NCBI GenBank assembly: GCA_015501585.1
Contig: JADNRY010000038.1
Location: 186,001-250,000 of the forward strand
Direction: 5' to 3'
Length of the DNA stretch: 64,000 nucleotides
Origin: Rhodocollybia butyracea
Taxonomy: Eukaryota; Basidiomycota; Agaricomycetes; Agaricales; Omphalotaceae
Part shown: in pieces, positions 47,186-57,694 of the stretch
How the letters are laid out: each line of letters starts with the position of its first letter
How positions within the stretch are numbered: position 1 is the first letter of the stretch
Program-made: the position numbers and the translations under genes
Notes under the pieces: model-generated
The model's input: the letters and a program-made list of their open reading frames with translations, nothing else
What the model was told of the DNA's origin: nothing
The model's database searches: none

Positions 47186-50100
47186 ATGAATCTACTGCCA
47201 TGTCCTTTTGAGCTTTGCTATGCTTTAGATGAAATAAGGAGAGATAACTGGGCCCAGCTCGGCATCAAGTACACGACAATTGAAACTTACGCTCGCGCCA
47301 GATTTCCACTGCACTGGATTCTTTCTCTTGCCCTGATGGATGAAGGAGCCGAACCAACAGAGGACCAGATTCTTGCAATCCAGCTCTGCCTACTTGTATT
47401 CTACACTATGAGAGGACAAGAAGTACCAAAGATTTTGCAATTGAAGGCTGCTCTCGTATCTGTACAGAGAAACTCATTAGTTGTTGCCGGTACTGGATTT
47501 GGGAAGACTCACATTATGGCGCTGCTGATGTTACTTGAGAATTCGGAATTGACAAAAGTTTTTATTACTATATCAGCATTAAAGCGACTTCAGGCAACAC
47601 AGGTACGTCTATCATAAAAGTTTGGAGTTAATAGTAATGCCAATGATTTAACAGGTCACATTGTTTCTGCTCAAGTACAGTATCAAAACTGTTTCTATCA
47701 ATCACGACATGCCCAAGGACATTGAGTACTGGTGGGTATGTCAACTAAACGAAGTAACATATATTCATCCTTAATTGTCTTGACAGACAAACATCCATGA
47801 TGGACGGAAAGGACTGACTCAACTCAGAACTGCACTACATCTCATTGTGACTGCTGAGCAGTTATTCAAATCTTCAGAGGGACATCTAACCCAATTTGCA
47901 TGCTATCTTTGCAACCATACTTTCCAACAGGGCATCACCCATGTTAATATCAATGAAGCTCACTTTGTTCACTACATTGGTATGGAGAGATTTGGTATAC
48001 CTGCATTTTGCTCTGCATGGGGCCGCTTTTCAGAACTGAAGATGACTCTTCCAAAGACTGTCTGTTGGCATGGCTTCACAGCAACTTGCCCTCCTCACAT
48101 TCAAGCTACTCTGGAAATGTCTTTGCTAGGCCTCGACTACTCCCTGCTACAGATTGGTACTATCAATCAGCCTACAATTGTCTATGCCTGTCACTGTGTT
48201 GTAAAAAGCTTTCAAGTCTTCAAAAACTTTCTATGTTTCCTTTGAAATCCATTCCCTGTTAACAGAACCCTGCAAGACCAGCCTGGAGTCCTTATCTTCT
48301 TCAACAACAGCATGTTAGCTCAACAAGTTGCTAGATTTCTTAATCATAATTCCCCTTCTCAATTCCAAGCTGATGGTTTTGTGCAACATTACTACAGCAC
48401 CATGTCTCCTGAGTACTTGGAATGTGCACATGATGACTTTACACATCCTGATGGGCAATGTTGTATACTATGTGCTACTTCTGGAGAATCAACAGTATGA
48501 GATTGTTTTTTTTGCTCTTTCATTCTGTAATGACTGCTTTCTAGGGAGTTGACTTTCCTGACATTCAGATAACAGTAAACGTTGGTGTGACTGACAAAAG
48601 CGAGAGTGACCAGCAAAAAGGATGCTGCAATTGTAGGTGTAAGGATCTAGGCGGAATCCTTTGAGCACAGGTTACAAACCTGGAAACCAAAGTGCGGATA
48701 CGCTCCGTACTGCGTTGTTCAGCCGAACTGGGAAAGTTGGTTTGAGATGTGAAAGGATGTGAGTGTAGAGCGGTTCCGAAGTGCCTATGGGATGTAAGAC
48801 TTGTGTTGGGATTGTCCAAGGGACTAATGTAAGGACGGCAGGTCCGTACAGGCAATAGAATGAACTCGGCGAGTAAGCCTAAGAGTAGATGAGTTTCCGA
48901 CTCGAAGGGTAGGACCCACTAAGTGCAAGCAACTTTGATAGCGATATGAGCAGAAGCGGAAGATCAAGCGGTAGCTGACCTGATGCGACGCAAACAGAGC
49001 GGAACCAAATAGATGATAGTAGATTGCAGAGGTTGTGAAAACAATGGAGTGAAGAAACAGAGTTAAAGAAACAGATAAAGCGAGAAACCAGAACACACAA
49101 GAGCACACCAGTCAAGGGGTTAAGCAATATTTCTAATCTACTGTACTTGACATGGTACAGAACTATATAAAGGGTACTCGAGGACCGGAGTAGCGATAGG
49201 TAATAATCTGAGAGTAGAAAAGACAAGAATAGCCAAAAGAAGTACAAGGGATGAAAGACAACAATGAACATAAGCGGAAGCAGCGGGATGAGCATAAAGC
49301 ATATGTATGATTGTAAGAATGATGGAGAATGGATTGACGGGATCATAGAAAGTGTACAGTGAAGGAAAAAGTAAAATGGAAGCAAAGTGGAAGTGTATCG
49401 GAACCGGAAATGCGGCAGAAGTGGGTTATGTAACAGTAAGCAGGAAACGTCGGCAGTCTACTATATGCCTAGGGCATGACAGTAGGTTGCTTAGCAGGGT
49501 TCATGTTCTCCTCTATGAACCATGGGTTCTCAACATCAAACTCACTGAATTTGATAACAAATATCTCTCCTTCCACCTTGATTCAGACTGTCTGCGCACT
49601 GTACTCAGGTTTGGCTCAAACAAGCAAGACCACATTCCATGATCTGGGATCGAGTGTATTCTTGCACCTTGCATATGTGAACACAAGCCAAATTATTTTG
49701 CAGATACATCTATATCTTGTAAGTTTTCTTTTTCCTCTTTTACCTTAGCTTACACTTTGGTACAGGTTTAGACTGTGGACAGTATTGCTGCAATGGCCTC
49801 AAACACAAACATGACAATCCACGATTTTGTCTACAAGATCATCTTCCAGGACCTCTCTATACCAAATGTCTGGTTACTGATCCAAAGACTGATTCAAAGT
49901 CTGCCGGAAAGCACAAGTCCATTGATGATGAGCCCAGTGCAGATCTGGATGGAGAAGAGGAAGAAGTCGTTGAACCCAGAGCAGCACCAGTGATGGAGGT
50001 TGAAAAAGTGGTTGACAAGAAAAAAATCAGGGTTGCATGGTATAAGAAAGCACTAATGGAATGCCTACTCCACTGGCATAAATCTGAGCGTGATAGGAGT

Positions 50101-50210
50101 CCAATTTGGGCTGTACTATTGGAACACTTGATCATAACTGACAACATGCTTGCTGCTCTTGTCAAGGTACATCCCACGGACATCCATTCATCTACTGACA
50201 TTGTCACAAC
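47186..50210 (+). pseudogene. RecQ-like DNA helicase (degenerate, interrupted)
   Basis: Reads MNLLPCPFELCYALDEIRRD, YARARFPLHWILSLALMDEG, EPTEDQILAIQLCLLVFYTM, then Walker A VVAGTGFGKTHIMALLM, LIVTAEQLFKSSEGHL, motif II INEAHFVHYIG (NEAH, not DEAH), WGRFSELK, HGFTATCPPHI, and the C-lobe LIFFNNSMLAQQVARF, CCILCATSGESTGVDFPDIQ. An 800 bp LTR-like insertion (48638-49435) then interrupts it. The conserved HVLLYEPWVLNIK block resumes at 49500, followed by CGQYCCNGLKHKH and an acidic tail up to MITE B. I recognise the layout as a helicase family multiplied in agaricomycete genomes. Frameshifts and the insertion make this copy non-functional. Confidence 0.75.
48638..49435 (+). mobile_element. Probable solo LTR inside the helicase gene
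   Basis: 798 bp from TGTAAGGATC to GGTTATGTAACA (TG...CA). Flanks are GTAGG (48633-48637) and GTAAG (49436-49440), a 5 bp duplication with one G/A difference. It contains a TATA box (CTATATAAAGG near 49162). No coding capacity; the minus-strand frame of 168 codons over it is Ser/Phe-rich chance sequence. It separates helicase motifs that are adjacent in the family. Confidence 0.6.
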
Positions 50211-50245
50211 TAGAGATGTCCATGAGTCTGGATCCAAGTATACTT

Positions 50246-50573
50246 TGTCGGAAACTTGAAAAAAGGCTCATAAGCGCCCGCTGATTATGGGGGTTTATGA
50301 CCACTTATAGCCAATTATAGGCAGATTATAGGCCTATTTTTTATTTTTCATTTTTGGCCACCCGGGGGTTTCTAGGGCGCTGACAGTATTGAAACGTCCC
50401 TGGTAACTGGTCATAATTGAATAATAATCGGCCTACAAGCAATTGTATGCCTTAAACAATCATAAATTTTGAGTCATTATCATGAACCCCCGTAATTGCC
50501 ATAATTGCCGTTTTGATTATGGCGTTTATATGCGCTTACAGCCGCTTATCGGCTTTTTTCGGTTTTTCCGACA
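50246..50573. mobile_element. MITE F nested in MITE B, 328 bp
   Basis: Ends TGTCGGAAA and TTTCCGACA; the imperfect inverted repeat continues about 45 bp (GAAAAAAG, ATAAGCG). Copy D carries the uninterrupted site (AAGTATACTTGGATCC), so insertion after TATAC(TT) is visible. The duplicated target seems to be only two bases (TT). Non-coding. Confidence 0.7.
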
Positions 50574-50831
50574 TTGGATCCGGAGCGCAAGTACTTGTGG
50601 CTTAAATGGCCTGACTTGTGACCCGTGGCTGACTCGTGGGGAACAGGCCACTGACTCGCAAGTCTTGCAGGTACTTGTGTTTCATCTAATAAACAAGTGT
50701 TATTTACCATTACTTACTTGCATATATTGATTGTAGAGTATATAATGCTAACAAAACCATGTACTTAACTTGTTTACAACAATTTCATACTATGTTATGA
50801 AGTAAATATGTACTCACATCTAAGTTTTGAG

Positions 50832-50895
50832 TTGTAGACAGCTCACGGCGTTTAGGCGCCAATTTAAGCGCCTAAACGCCGTGAGCTGTCTACAA
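50832..50895. repeat. Perfect 28 bp-arm hairpin in MITE B
   Basis: Arm TTGTAGACAGCTCACGGCG... followed by TTTAGGCGC, then a short AT loop and the exact inverse. Copy D has the same hairpin at 53393-53456 with one mismatch; copies A and C have a less perfect one. Confidence 0.9.
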
Positions 50896-51175
50896 TCTAA
50901 TATCTGTGTACCAGCACTCAATAACTTATATAGTAGTAAGTATGATATTATTGACCAATGTAAGTTGTAATTATTACTCAAGTTGTACTGAAAATACTGT
51001 ATACTATGCCTTGCACAAGTCACAAGTACTTGCAAAATCTCGGAAACCTTGACTTGTGACCCATTGGTGACCTGTGGGAAATGGGTCTTGGGATCCGCAA
51101 ATCACATACTTGCGAGTTTTCCCATGGATCTTACCTGCGAGTACTTGTTGAGACTTGGACTTGTGGACATCTCTA

Positions 51176-53248
51176 ATGGTAGCTGATCAAGCTGTTTCAG
51201 TTGCTGCCAAGCTTTCTTACAGTGCCCACATGCTGAACTACGATAATATTGATATCTCATCTTCCAAGCGTGTTAAACAGACCAAGACAGCAGTCAGTAA
51301 AGTCCAGTCTGGGTGTTTTCCAATGCTCTATGAGCTCTTCAGTGTCAAGGATCGGAGGCATATGCTCTTAGAGCCTATTATCCAAAACTTCCGAAAAACA
51401 ATTCCACTAAAGATATCTGATGTCCAACCCACCTTTGGTTAGCTCAAATTGTATCACCACCAAACTATAATCAATATTATCTGTGTCCTATCCCATCATG
51501 TTAAAGGTTTTGAATATCTAAAATATTATCACCTTCTCCAGCACAAACCTCACTGTCCCCTAGAGATGTCCACAAGTCCAAGTCTTCACAAGTACTCACA
51601 GGTAAGATCCGTGGGAAAACCCGCAAGTATGTGACTCGTGGATCCCAGGATCCGTTTCCCACGGGTCAGGCGCGGGTCACAAGTCAGACATTTGCAATTT
51701 TCAGTTGACTTGCAAGTACTTGTGTGACTTGTGCAAGCAATATGAACTCATATATTTGTTGTTGGTGATCAAAACTTACAGTAATTAATAGTATCATATT
51801 TATTATAGTACTTATCAAGTACTGCCACACATGTTTGAGGTTGTAGACAGCTCACAGCGACTGAGCGCTTATTTTAGCGCCCAATCGCCATAGGCTGTCT
51901 ACAATCCAAAGCCTAACTGTCAGTACATTTTTACTTCATACCATAGTATGAAATTAGTGTAACAAGTAAAGTACAGGTTTTTAATAGCATTATACACTGT
52001 ACAATCACTGTATGCAAGTAAATAATGGTAAATACTTGTGAATATAGCTGTAACTACTTGATTAGTGTGTGGATCCACAAGTACTTGTGAGACCCGCAAG
52101 TAATACTTGCGAGTCAGTGACCCGTTTCCCACGAGTCAGGCCTTTTAGGCCACAAGTACTTGCGCTCCGGATCCAAGTATACTGGACTTGTGGACATCTC
52201 TACTGTCCCCTCCCTGAAAATCTAAAGACTAAGTGCTATCCTCTATGCACTCTGACTTGCAGCCTAGCCTTGAAAAGCTCAAGGAGGTAGCTGGGAAGAT
52301 CTTTGAGGAATATGCCACCCCTATGGATGATGTTTGAAATGAGGAAACAATACATCCCCTGCCAGTGAGTGCAAAAAACCCTCCCAAATCTACAGATTCG
52401 TTACCTGCGTCTCCAGATGATATTTGCCATCGCAACCTCCAACTCTTGGCTTGAGACCTCCTTGTTCTATCAGAAGTCACTGCTGCTGTTTCTCAAAGTG
52501 ATTTTGGATGTATTGAAGATCTCTTACCGGACCTTGCTGCAATGTTTTGTAGCATGGGATCAAACAAATACACAACTGAGATACTTCATCTTGTCTACAA
52601 CCTCAAGTACATCTGGCTGTCAGAGTTTGGGTAACTTCAATTGTTGCCCTATGCCACAGCTACTCTTAATGCCTGTTTACAGTGATATCATGCGAGATAA
52701 TCATATTCTTAATATGTCAGGTCTGCCAGAGCATTTCGTGGGTGCTGACTTGAATATTGAGCACAATATTGGGAATATCAAGGTTGGTTTCTTATATACA
52801 TCCAAATGAGTTAAAACTGATTCCATTACAGGAAACCTATAGCTCAAAAGGTGTTTACGCTGACTGGGATCACCTTGGGGACATTGCAGGATCAACTATC
52901 CACATGCAAGCGGCAAAGAAGAAAGTTGGCAAAATGTTTGATACCTCATACAAGAAGAAAACCCATTCCAATGTCAATACTACAGATTTGGTGTGGGAAG
53001 TTGCACGCACTCTTGACTGCGAAACACTTTTGGATTATAACATCAATTGAATGCTTGACTTGCCAACAAAACTCAATCACGTTATGGACATACAGGTAGA
53101 TGGATTTCAAAAACTGAAAGTGTCAGTAACTAACTTCAACAAAAGAATGAAAGTGCAATGGTCAGAGGATATCATTGATGCTCCAGCAGCTGAAGAGGAT
53201 GAGTTACCCCCACCACAGTGGGGAGAACCTGACAAGGGAGATGTATAG
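51176..53248 (+). pseudogene. DUF6589 protein, C-terminal half (inverted segment)
   Basis: Reads MVADQAVSVAAKLSYSAHML, NYDNIDISSSKRVKQTK, KVQSGCFPMLYELFSVKDRR, LYHHQTIINIICVLSHHVKG, FEYLKYYHLLQHKPHCPL, then MITE C. After it come LKTKCYPLC, IEDLLPDLAAMFCSMGSNKY, TEILHLVYNLKYIWLSEFG, DNHILNMSGLPEHFVGADLN, IEHNIGNIK, SSKGVYADWDHLGDIAGSTI and VWEVARTLDCETLLDYNIN, ending with an acidic tail and stop at 53248. These blocks are those of DUF6589 proteins, multiplied in agaricomycetes and of unknown function. Several in-frame stops (after QPTFG, MDDV, LLA). Its 5' half is on the other strand beyond MITE D. Confidence 0.8.
51561..52202. mobile_element. MITE C (TAGAGATGTCC family), 642 bp
   Basis: Ends TAGAGATGTCCACAAGTCC and inverse. 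A perfect 8 bp target duplication CTGTCCCC at 51553-51560 and 52203-52210. It lies in the DUF6589 coding exon. Nearly identical to MITE A, with a 12 bp deletion and a few substitutions. Confidence 0.93.
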
Positions 53249-53344
53249 CAAATAGTATTACAGTACTATGTATGTTTTGGTTTCTTTTTAATTCTAATTA
53301 CACTTTTCTTAACAGTAACTGGATGCTCTGTATCGAATGCATGA

Positions 53345-53747
53345 ATACTTACTACTATATAAGTTATTGAGTGCTGGTACACAGATATTAGGTTGTAGAC
53401 AGCTCATGGCGTTTAGGCGCTTAAATTGGCGCCTAAACGCCGTGAGCTGTCTACAACTCAAAACTTAGATGTGAGTACATATTTACTTCATAACATAGTA
53501 TGAAATTGTTGTAAACAAGTTAAGTACATGGCTTTGTTAGCATTATATACTCTACAATCAATGTATGCAAGTAAGTAATGGTAAATAACACTTGTTTATT
53601 AGATGAAACACAAGTACCTGCAAGACTTGCGAGTCAGTGACCTGTTTCCCACGAGTCAGCCATGAGTCACAAGTCAGGCCATTTAGGCTGCAAGTACTTG
53701 CGCTCTGGATCCAAGTATACTTGGATCCAGACTCGTGGACGTCTCTA
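53345..53747. mobile_element. MITE D (TAGAGATGTCC family), left-truncated and inverted relative to B
   Basis: Matches the inverse complement of MITE B over about 400 bp; its right end is GGACGTCTCTA at 53747 and the left end is missing. The flanking 8 bp is GCTACCAT, the inverse of the ATGGTAGC flanking MITE B. Confidence 0.85.
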
Positions 53748-55063
53748 GCTACCATACTAATCATCTTCATGATAGTGGGACATGAGATAGATAGCACAGC
53801 AGAATCAGAACTTCAATAGTTTGCTTTGATGTTCCTGTTGACCAAGCATATACGGAAGTTGAGCACACTGTAAAGAGTGCAAGTTCATTGCCTGGCATGT
53901 CATCACAAGATGTCCCTGGATGTAGATTAATTTGAGCAATCAACATGGAAAAACAGTATTCTTACAATTTCCATGTCCTGTGCTTTTGTTTCTGAGTTTA
54001 AGCCTCCTGTTGCTGCATTCAAAACTGCCATCCAGTCATCTAGATGGCCATTTGCATACCCTTCAACATCTTTCTGAAGATCAAAGTTTTCCAAGAACTC
54101 CAATGAGAATTCCTTTGTCGACATATGAAAGAACGGCTTTGCCTCCTCCATTTGACATGATATCCGCTCACAGAACAGTGTTTGCAATGTAGCTGGAGGT
54201 AGACAATTCATAAATGCATTCTGGCCAATTGTGTCATTGTAAATGAGGGAAAGGAGACAAGGAAGAATGGCAGAGTCATGCCGAAAGAAAGCATTTCGGG
54301 ATTGTGTGAACTCGAGATACAAGGGTTCAAGTAAAGTGCATATCATTTCAAACAGCAATAGTTCAAGTTCTCTGAGCTTATGCAGGGCCACATTTGTCTT
54401 TGACCTGACTGAAATATGTTTCCATTGAGGAGGAATCCGAGGAGGAGGCATGGTGAATTCTGGACTATTCATAATAGACTCTGGTGAGCTTATTACATTG
54501 GATGAAGAAGACATAAGTCCCAGAGTGACAGGGCTCCAGTTACCACTGTATCAGCTCCCGAGGAGAGGTGTTTTGGGGATAGATAGTTGGCCAAAAGATA
54601 AATCTAGACCTGGACTTGGAATGCTCTGTCGGCTTGGAGTTTTGAGAGTAGAAGAAAAGGAGGTTTTGAAGAATGCGGGAGCAGGGCTCCAGTCATCGCT
54701 GTTTGTAGCAAATATGTCGTTACTAGTCTCAGTGTCAACCAATGGTATGAAAGGCTGGTCCAGAGCAAGGCCAAGAATTGGAGTGAGCGGCGCATTGCTG
54801 AATGGCTGCTGCATCACAGGTTGTACAGAATTCGGATAACCTTTGATACTAAACATAGCAGGAGCCTGCTTCCTTTTCTTCCTCTTTATTGGGCCCGCAT
54901 TCTGCAAAATAAAGTTGTCCGGTAATGAGTTTACTGTGCATTCGAGTGGTTCCATATGGTCGTGCTTATAATTCTGAATAGCGAAAAAGGTTTTTGATTG
55001 ACTGGGCTCCATAGAGTTAAGAGTAAGATTAAAGAAACACATCGTCAACGACACGACAAACAA
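53748..55063 (-). pseudogene. DUF6589 protein, N-terminal half
   Basis: One frame from 55063 to 53927 (379 codons) broken only by a TGA at 54551: a Lys/Pro/Ser-rich start (IKRKKRKQAPAMFSIKGYPN), then MSSSSNVISSPESIMNSPEF, LRELELLLFEMICTLLEPLY, ILPCLLSLIYNDTIGQNAFM, EGYANGHLDDWMAVLNAATG. A 5' splice site (GTAAGAATAC) follows MEI, with an acceptor near 53926. The next exon reads ALFTVCSTSVYAWSTGTSKQ, TIEVL, then in a shifted frame LSISCPTIMKMISMVA up to MITE D. It continues directly into the C-terminal half if the B-D segment is turned round. The TGA may come from CGA. Confidence 0.72.
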
Positions 55064-55080
55064 AGTTGAAAGTACAGAAG

Positions 55081-55262
55081 CAAGAAACTAAACTTTCTCA
55101 TCTCTAAATCCTAATTGGGTATTGCCTTATTAGGCTTAGCGCCCAGGCCTGTAGATCCAAAAAAAGTCTGTGCAAAAAAAAAACTGCCGGTTTCCAGGCC
55201 CCTCTAGAGAGGTTTCTTGTCTAACGTCAACCCCCTAGAGGGGTCGGCCTAGCTATATACTT
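55081..55262 (-). repeat. Right inverted repeat of the helicase element
   Basis: Inverse complement of 46943-47130 with indels; see the element entry. Confidence 0.75.
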
Positions 55263-55773
55263 TCATACGACTTTTATTTACTAGTAAGTACTTATGTAAC
55301 GTACAGTCGTGGGAATTATTGCGTCGAGTGAATGACCGTGAGACTATATCGCGTGACTAGATACGCGTGACGCGCTTCGTTCACATTGCTCAAATCTTGA
55401 AGCTTGAACGTTTGAACGTTTGAACGTACTTGAGTCTTCGTGGAGTTTGCACACTAGGACTGACTCCTTCGACGAGACTTACGACCCGAAAACTTTCTCT
55501 ACGGACTATCTAGACCTCGACTCAAGTGCTTTTAATCCTTGGTTGAAGTTTTTCATTGAAGCGGCCAAGTGTTGACCTTACTCTGGCTTTGTACTAGTGC
55601 GCTCTCAAAGTTGCGTAATACTCTCATTGATTCTGGTCGCTCTAGGCTTGGGTATGTAATCCTCTATAATGTGTCCTCTCATAGTTTCCACCCGTCGTAG
55701 CTGAAGCAAGGTTCTCATAGGTTTCTGAAGCTGGGAATTACTCGAATAGAAGTGTACAAATCTCAGAAGGACG
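55263..55773. other. Upstream region of the Whi5-like gene
   Basis: No gene. The stretch CTTGAACGTTTGAACGTTTGAACGT (positions about 55402-55426) is a short tandem repeat of GAACGTTT. Confidence 0.5.
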
Positions 55774-57694
55774 ATGGAGGTGACATCTGTGTCGAATGTT
55801 CCGCATCCACAGCGCGAACTCGGTGCTAAAAGTTCTTCACCAAATCACATAAATGCGAGCTCTGGAGATACTGTGATGCTAGTGTCGGATAATGCAAATG
55901 CTGCGAGCCCACTGAATCCTCTGGTGAATAGTGGAAATGCATCAAGTATCATGGTAGGAGCAGGAAATGAAAGGAAGGACGGAAACTCACTGGAAACATC
56001 GAACACTCTCAAACGAAAGCGGGAGGATGCTGAATCAGTGGATAAAACAGATGTAGAAAATGAGATGGAAAAATCCAAAGCAATGCGGGTAAGTTACCGA
56101 ATAAGTATCTTGAAATATAACTTATATCCCTTTATAGCTCACATCACACCTCGTTCTCTGCCTCCAATACGCGAAACTCAAAGTTGAACATGGGTGGCAT
56201 AAAGAGAGTTTTGCGGAGGTCGAAAGGTTGTATTTTGGAGATAGGGAGATAGAGGGAGCGAGGAATCAATCTAGTGATCGACGGGGGACTACCTCCGGGG
56301 ATACTATGGAGCAGAGGAAATCTAGTGCTACGTCGGGGACCAACACCACTGCGTCGGTATCACATCCAAACCCGGTGGATATGGATTCGGATCCGGGAAC
56401 ACAATTTTCATCCGCAGATTTCTCCTTTGCGAACCGAAGATCAACTACCCCCAAGGTCCAAACAATATCCGCGTCCTCCGGTCACCGAAAATCCCGTTCT
56501 AAAAATTCTAAACAAAGTCAACCTAGGCCTATTAGCCTCCCTCCGCATTTGAAAACCCCGAGTCAACCACAGTCTCAATCTCAGCTTTCGGGGTCTCTTA
56601 CGGCCAATCAGATACCAGACACAAGCTCGAACGCGATATCCCCAGGTCCACCAACCTCTTCTCTATCTTCCCACTCGAATGCGCACGCATCTACCATCCC
56701 ATCATACCCCGCGTCTGTGTCTACACCTGTGCCTCCTGTGCCTCCATCTCCTCCACCTCCTCCGGTACCTGTCTACGCTTCTCCGTTTGATGCTGTAGCC
56801 GCTACCTACCCGGACGCATTTAGTCCTTTGGGGACGTCTGCGGTTTCCTCGTCCTCACAGACTGCATCTTCTACCTTCTCTTCCTTACCTACCCATCCGA
56901 TTACGCGCTCCATCAATCTCAGTAACGGGCTGAACGCGTTCACCGGGAACCTAAACACTCTTAGTGCGTTCAACCAATACCACCAGCACAATCAACAATA
57001 TCAGTTTGGGTTCAACGCCTCGAATCCATCATCTTCGTTGTCGTCGCTATCCCTGCTACCGACGCTCACTTATGATTCGTTTTGGAATTCACATTCTCAT
57101 ACTACCTCTTCCCTACCTACTTCTTCCTCAAATCTTTTCTCTCGTAGCTCTTTACCCTCCTCCGCTTCCTCATCGCTTCCATCCTTACCCTCCTCTGCGT
57201 CAACCATATCTGATATCAGCCCCCTACCTGGGTCAGGGAATAGCGTACGTCCGGTGCCATTTCGAACTTCATTGTCGGGAGCTGGGTCTTCTATCTCTGA
57301 GACAGGCGCTGCGCCCGCTAATACTAAAGGAGGTGCTACTGGGCTCACTGCCAGGACCATTGTAGATATCCGTAGCTCACTTTCTCCGACATCTGGGTCT
57401 TCCTCTGCATCCGGAAGTGTTGCTTCGTCTAAAGGGATTGCATCAGGAGCAGACGCAAGGCCCGTAGAATCTAGGGCAAATAGTGGTGTTCGTGTTGTTC
57501 GTCGGGCATTCGATACACCAGCGGCGGTGAACTCAATGGGACCCTTGACAGCCGGCTTAACAAGAAATTTAACAGGAGGCCTGAATCATCCAACGCTCCC
57601 TCCAAGCGGATATCCTGTCAATTTTTCTATCCCCATCAGTGTTAGTGTTAGTACTGTTGTTGCCAATGGTGGAAGTGTTGGGACTCGATCGTAG
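55774..57694 (+). CDS. Ser/Pro-rich protein with Whi5/Nrm1-like motif
   Basis: Exon 1 (55774-56089) has a charged segment NTLKRKREDAESVDKTD, then MEKSKAMR. A 49 nt intron follows, and exon 2 continues LTSHLVLCLQYAKLKVEHGW, HKESFAEVERLYFG. This short helix-like block (L..HL..CL.YAK.KV..GW....F.EVE.LYF) resembles the Whi5/Nrm1 GTB-type motif that binds SBF/MBF cell-cycle transcription factors in yeasts. The rest, about 450 residues, is disordered and rich in Ser, Pro and Thr with poly-Pro (PPVPPSPPPPPVPVY). It ends ANGGSVGTRS at 57694. Assignment to a G1/S transcription repressor is a tentative inference from one motif. The frame is intact. Confidence 0.6.

Larger units (their letters stand above)
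50211..51175. mobile_element. MITE B (TAGAGATGTCC family), with nested MITE F
   Basis: Ends TAGAGATGTCC and its inverse; 965 bp including the 328 bp nested element, leaving about 635 bp like copies A and C. The flanks do not match: GTCACAAC on the left, ATGGTAGC on the right. The right flank is instead the inverse of the flank of copy D (see findings). Subfamily as copy D, inverted. Confidence 0.85.
46943..55262. mobile_element. Candidate large inverted-repeat transposon with RecQ-like helicase and DUF6589 genes
   Basis: The ends, 46943-47130 and 55081-55262, are inverted repeats of about 180 bp. Matched in order: TATATA..CTAG, CCTCTAGGGGGTTGA, AGACAAGAAACCTC, AAACCGG, TGCACAGACTTT, AAGG.AATAC and GGATTTAGAG. 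Inside are a degenerate RecQ-like helicase (+) and a DUF6589 protein. The DUF6589 N-terminal half is on the minus strand next to the right repeat; its C-terminal half has been inverted onto the plus strand. Subtracting later insertions (an 800 bp LTR and the MITEs) leaves about 4.8-5 kb: two convergent genes between inverted repeats. No target duplication was established. That it moves as one unit is inference. Confidence 0.55.

Noticed and set aside
48660..48700. GGTTACAAACC-like box suggesting a tRNA-derived SINE
   Set aside because: No A box at the right distance and no cloverleaf could be drawn; the surrounding element has LTR features.
48879..49385. 168-codon minus-strand frame, Phe/Ser/Leu-rich
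   Set aside because: Lies fully within the probable solo LTR; composition is that of a pyrimidine-rich strand, not of a membrane protein family.
50211..51175. MITE B considered as a simple insertion in the helicase gene
   Set aside because: Its two flanks are unlike, and the right flank matches the inverse flank of copy D, which fits inversion between copies better than simple insertion.
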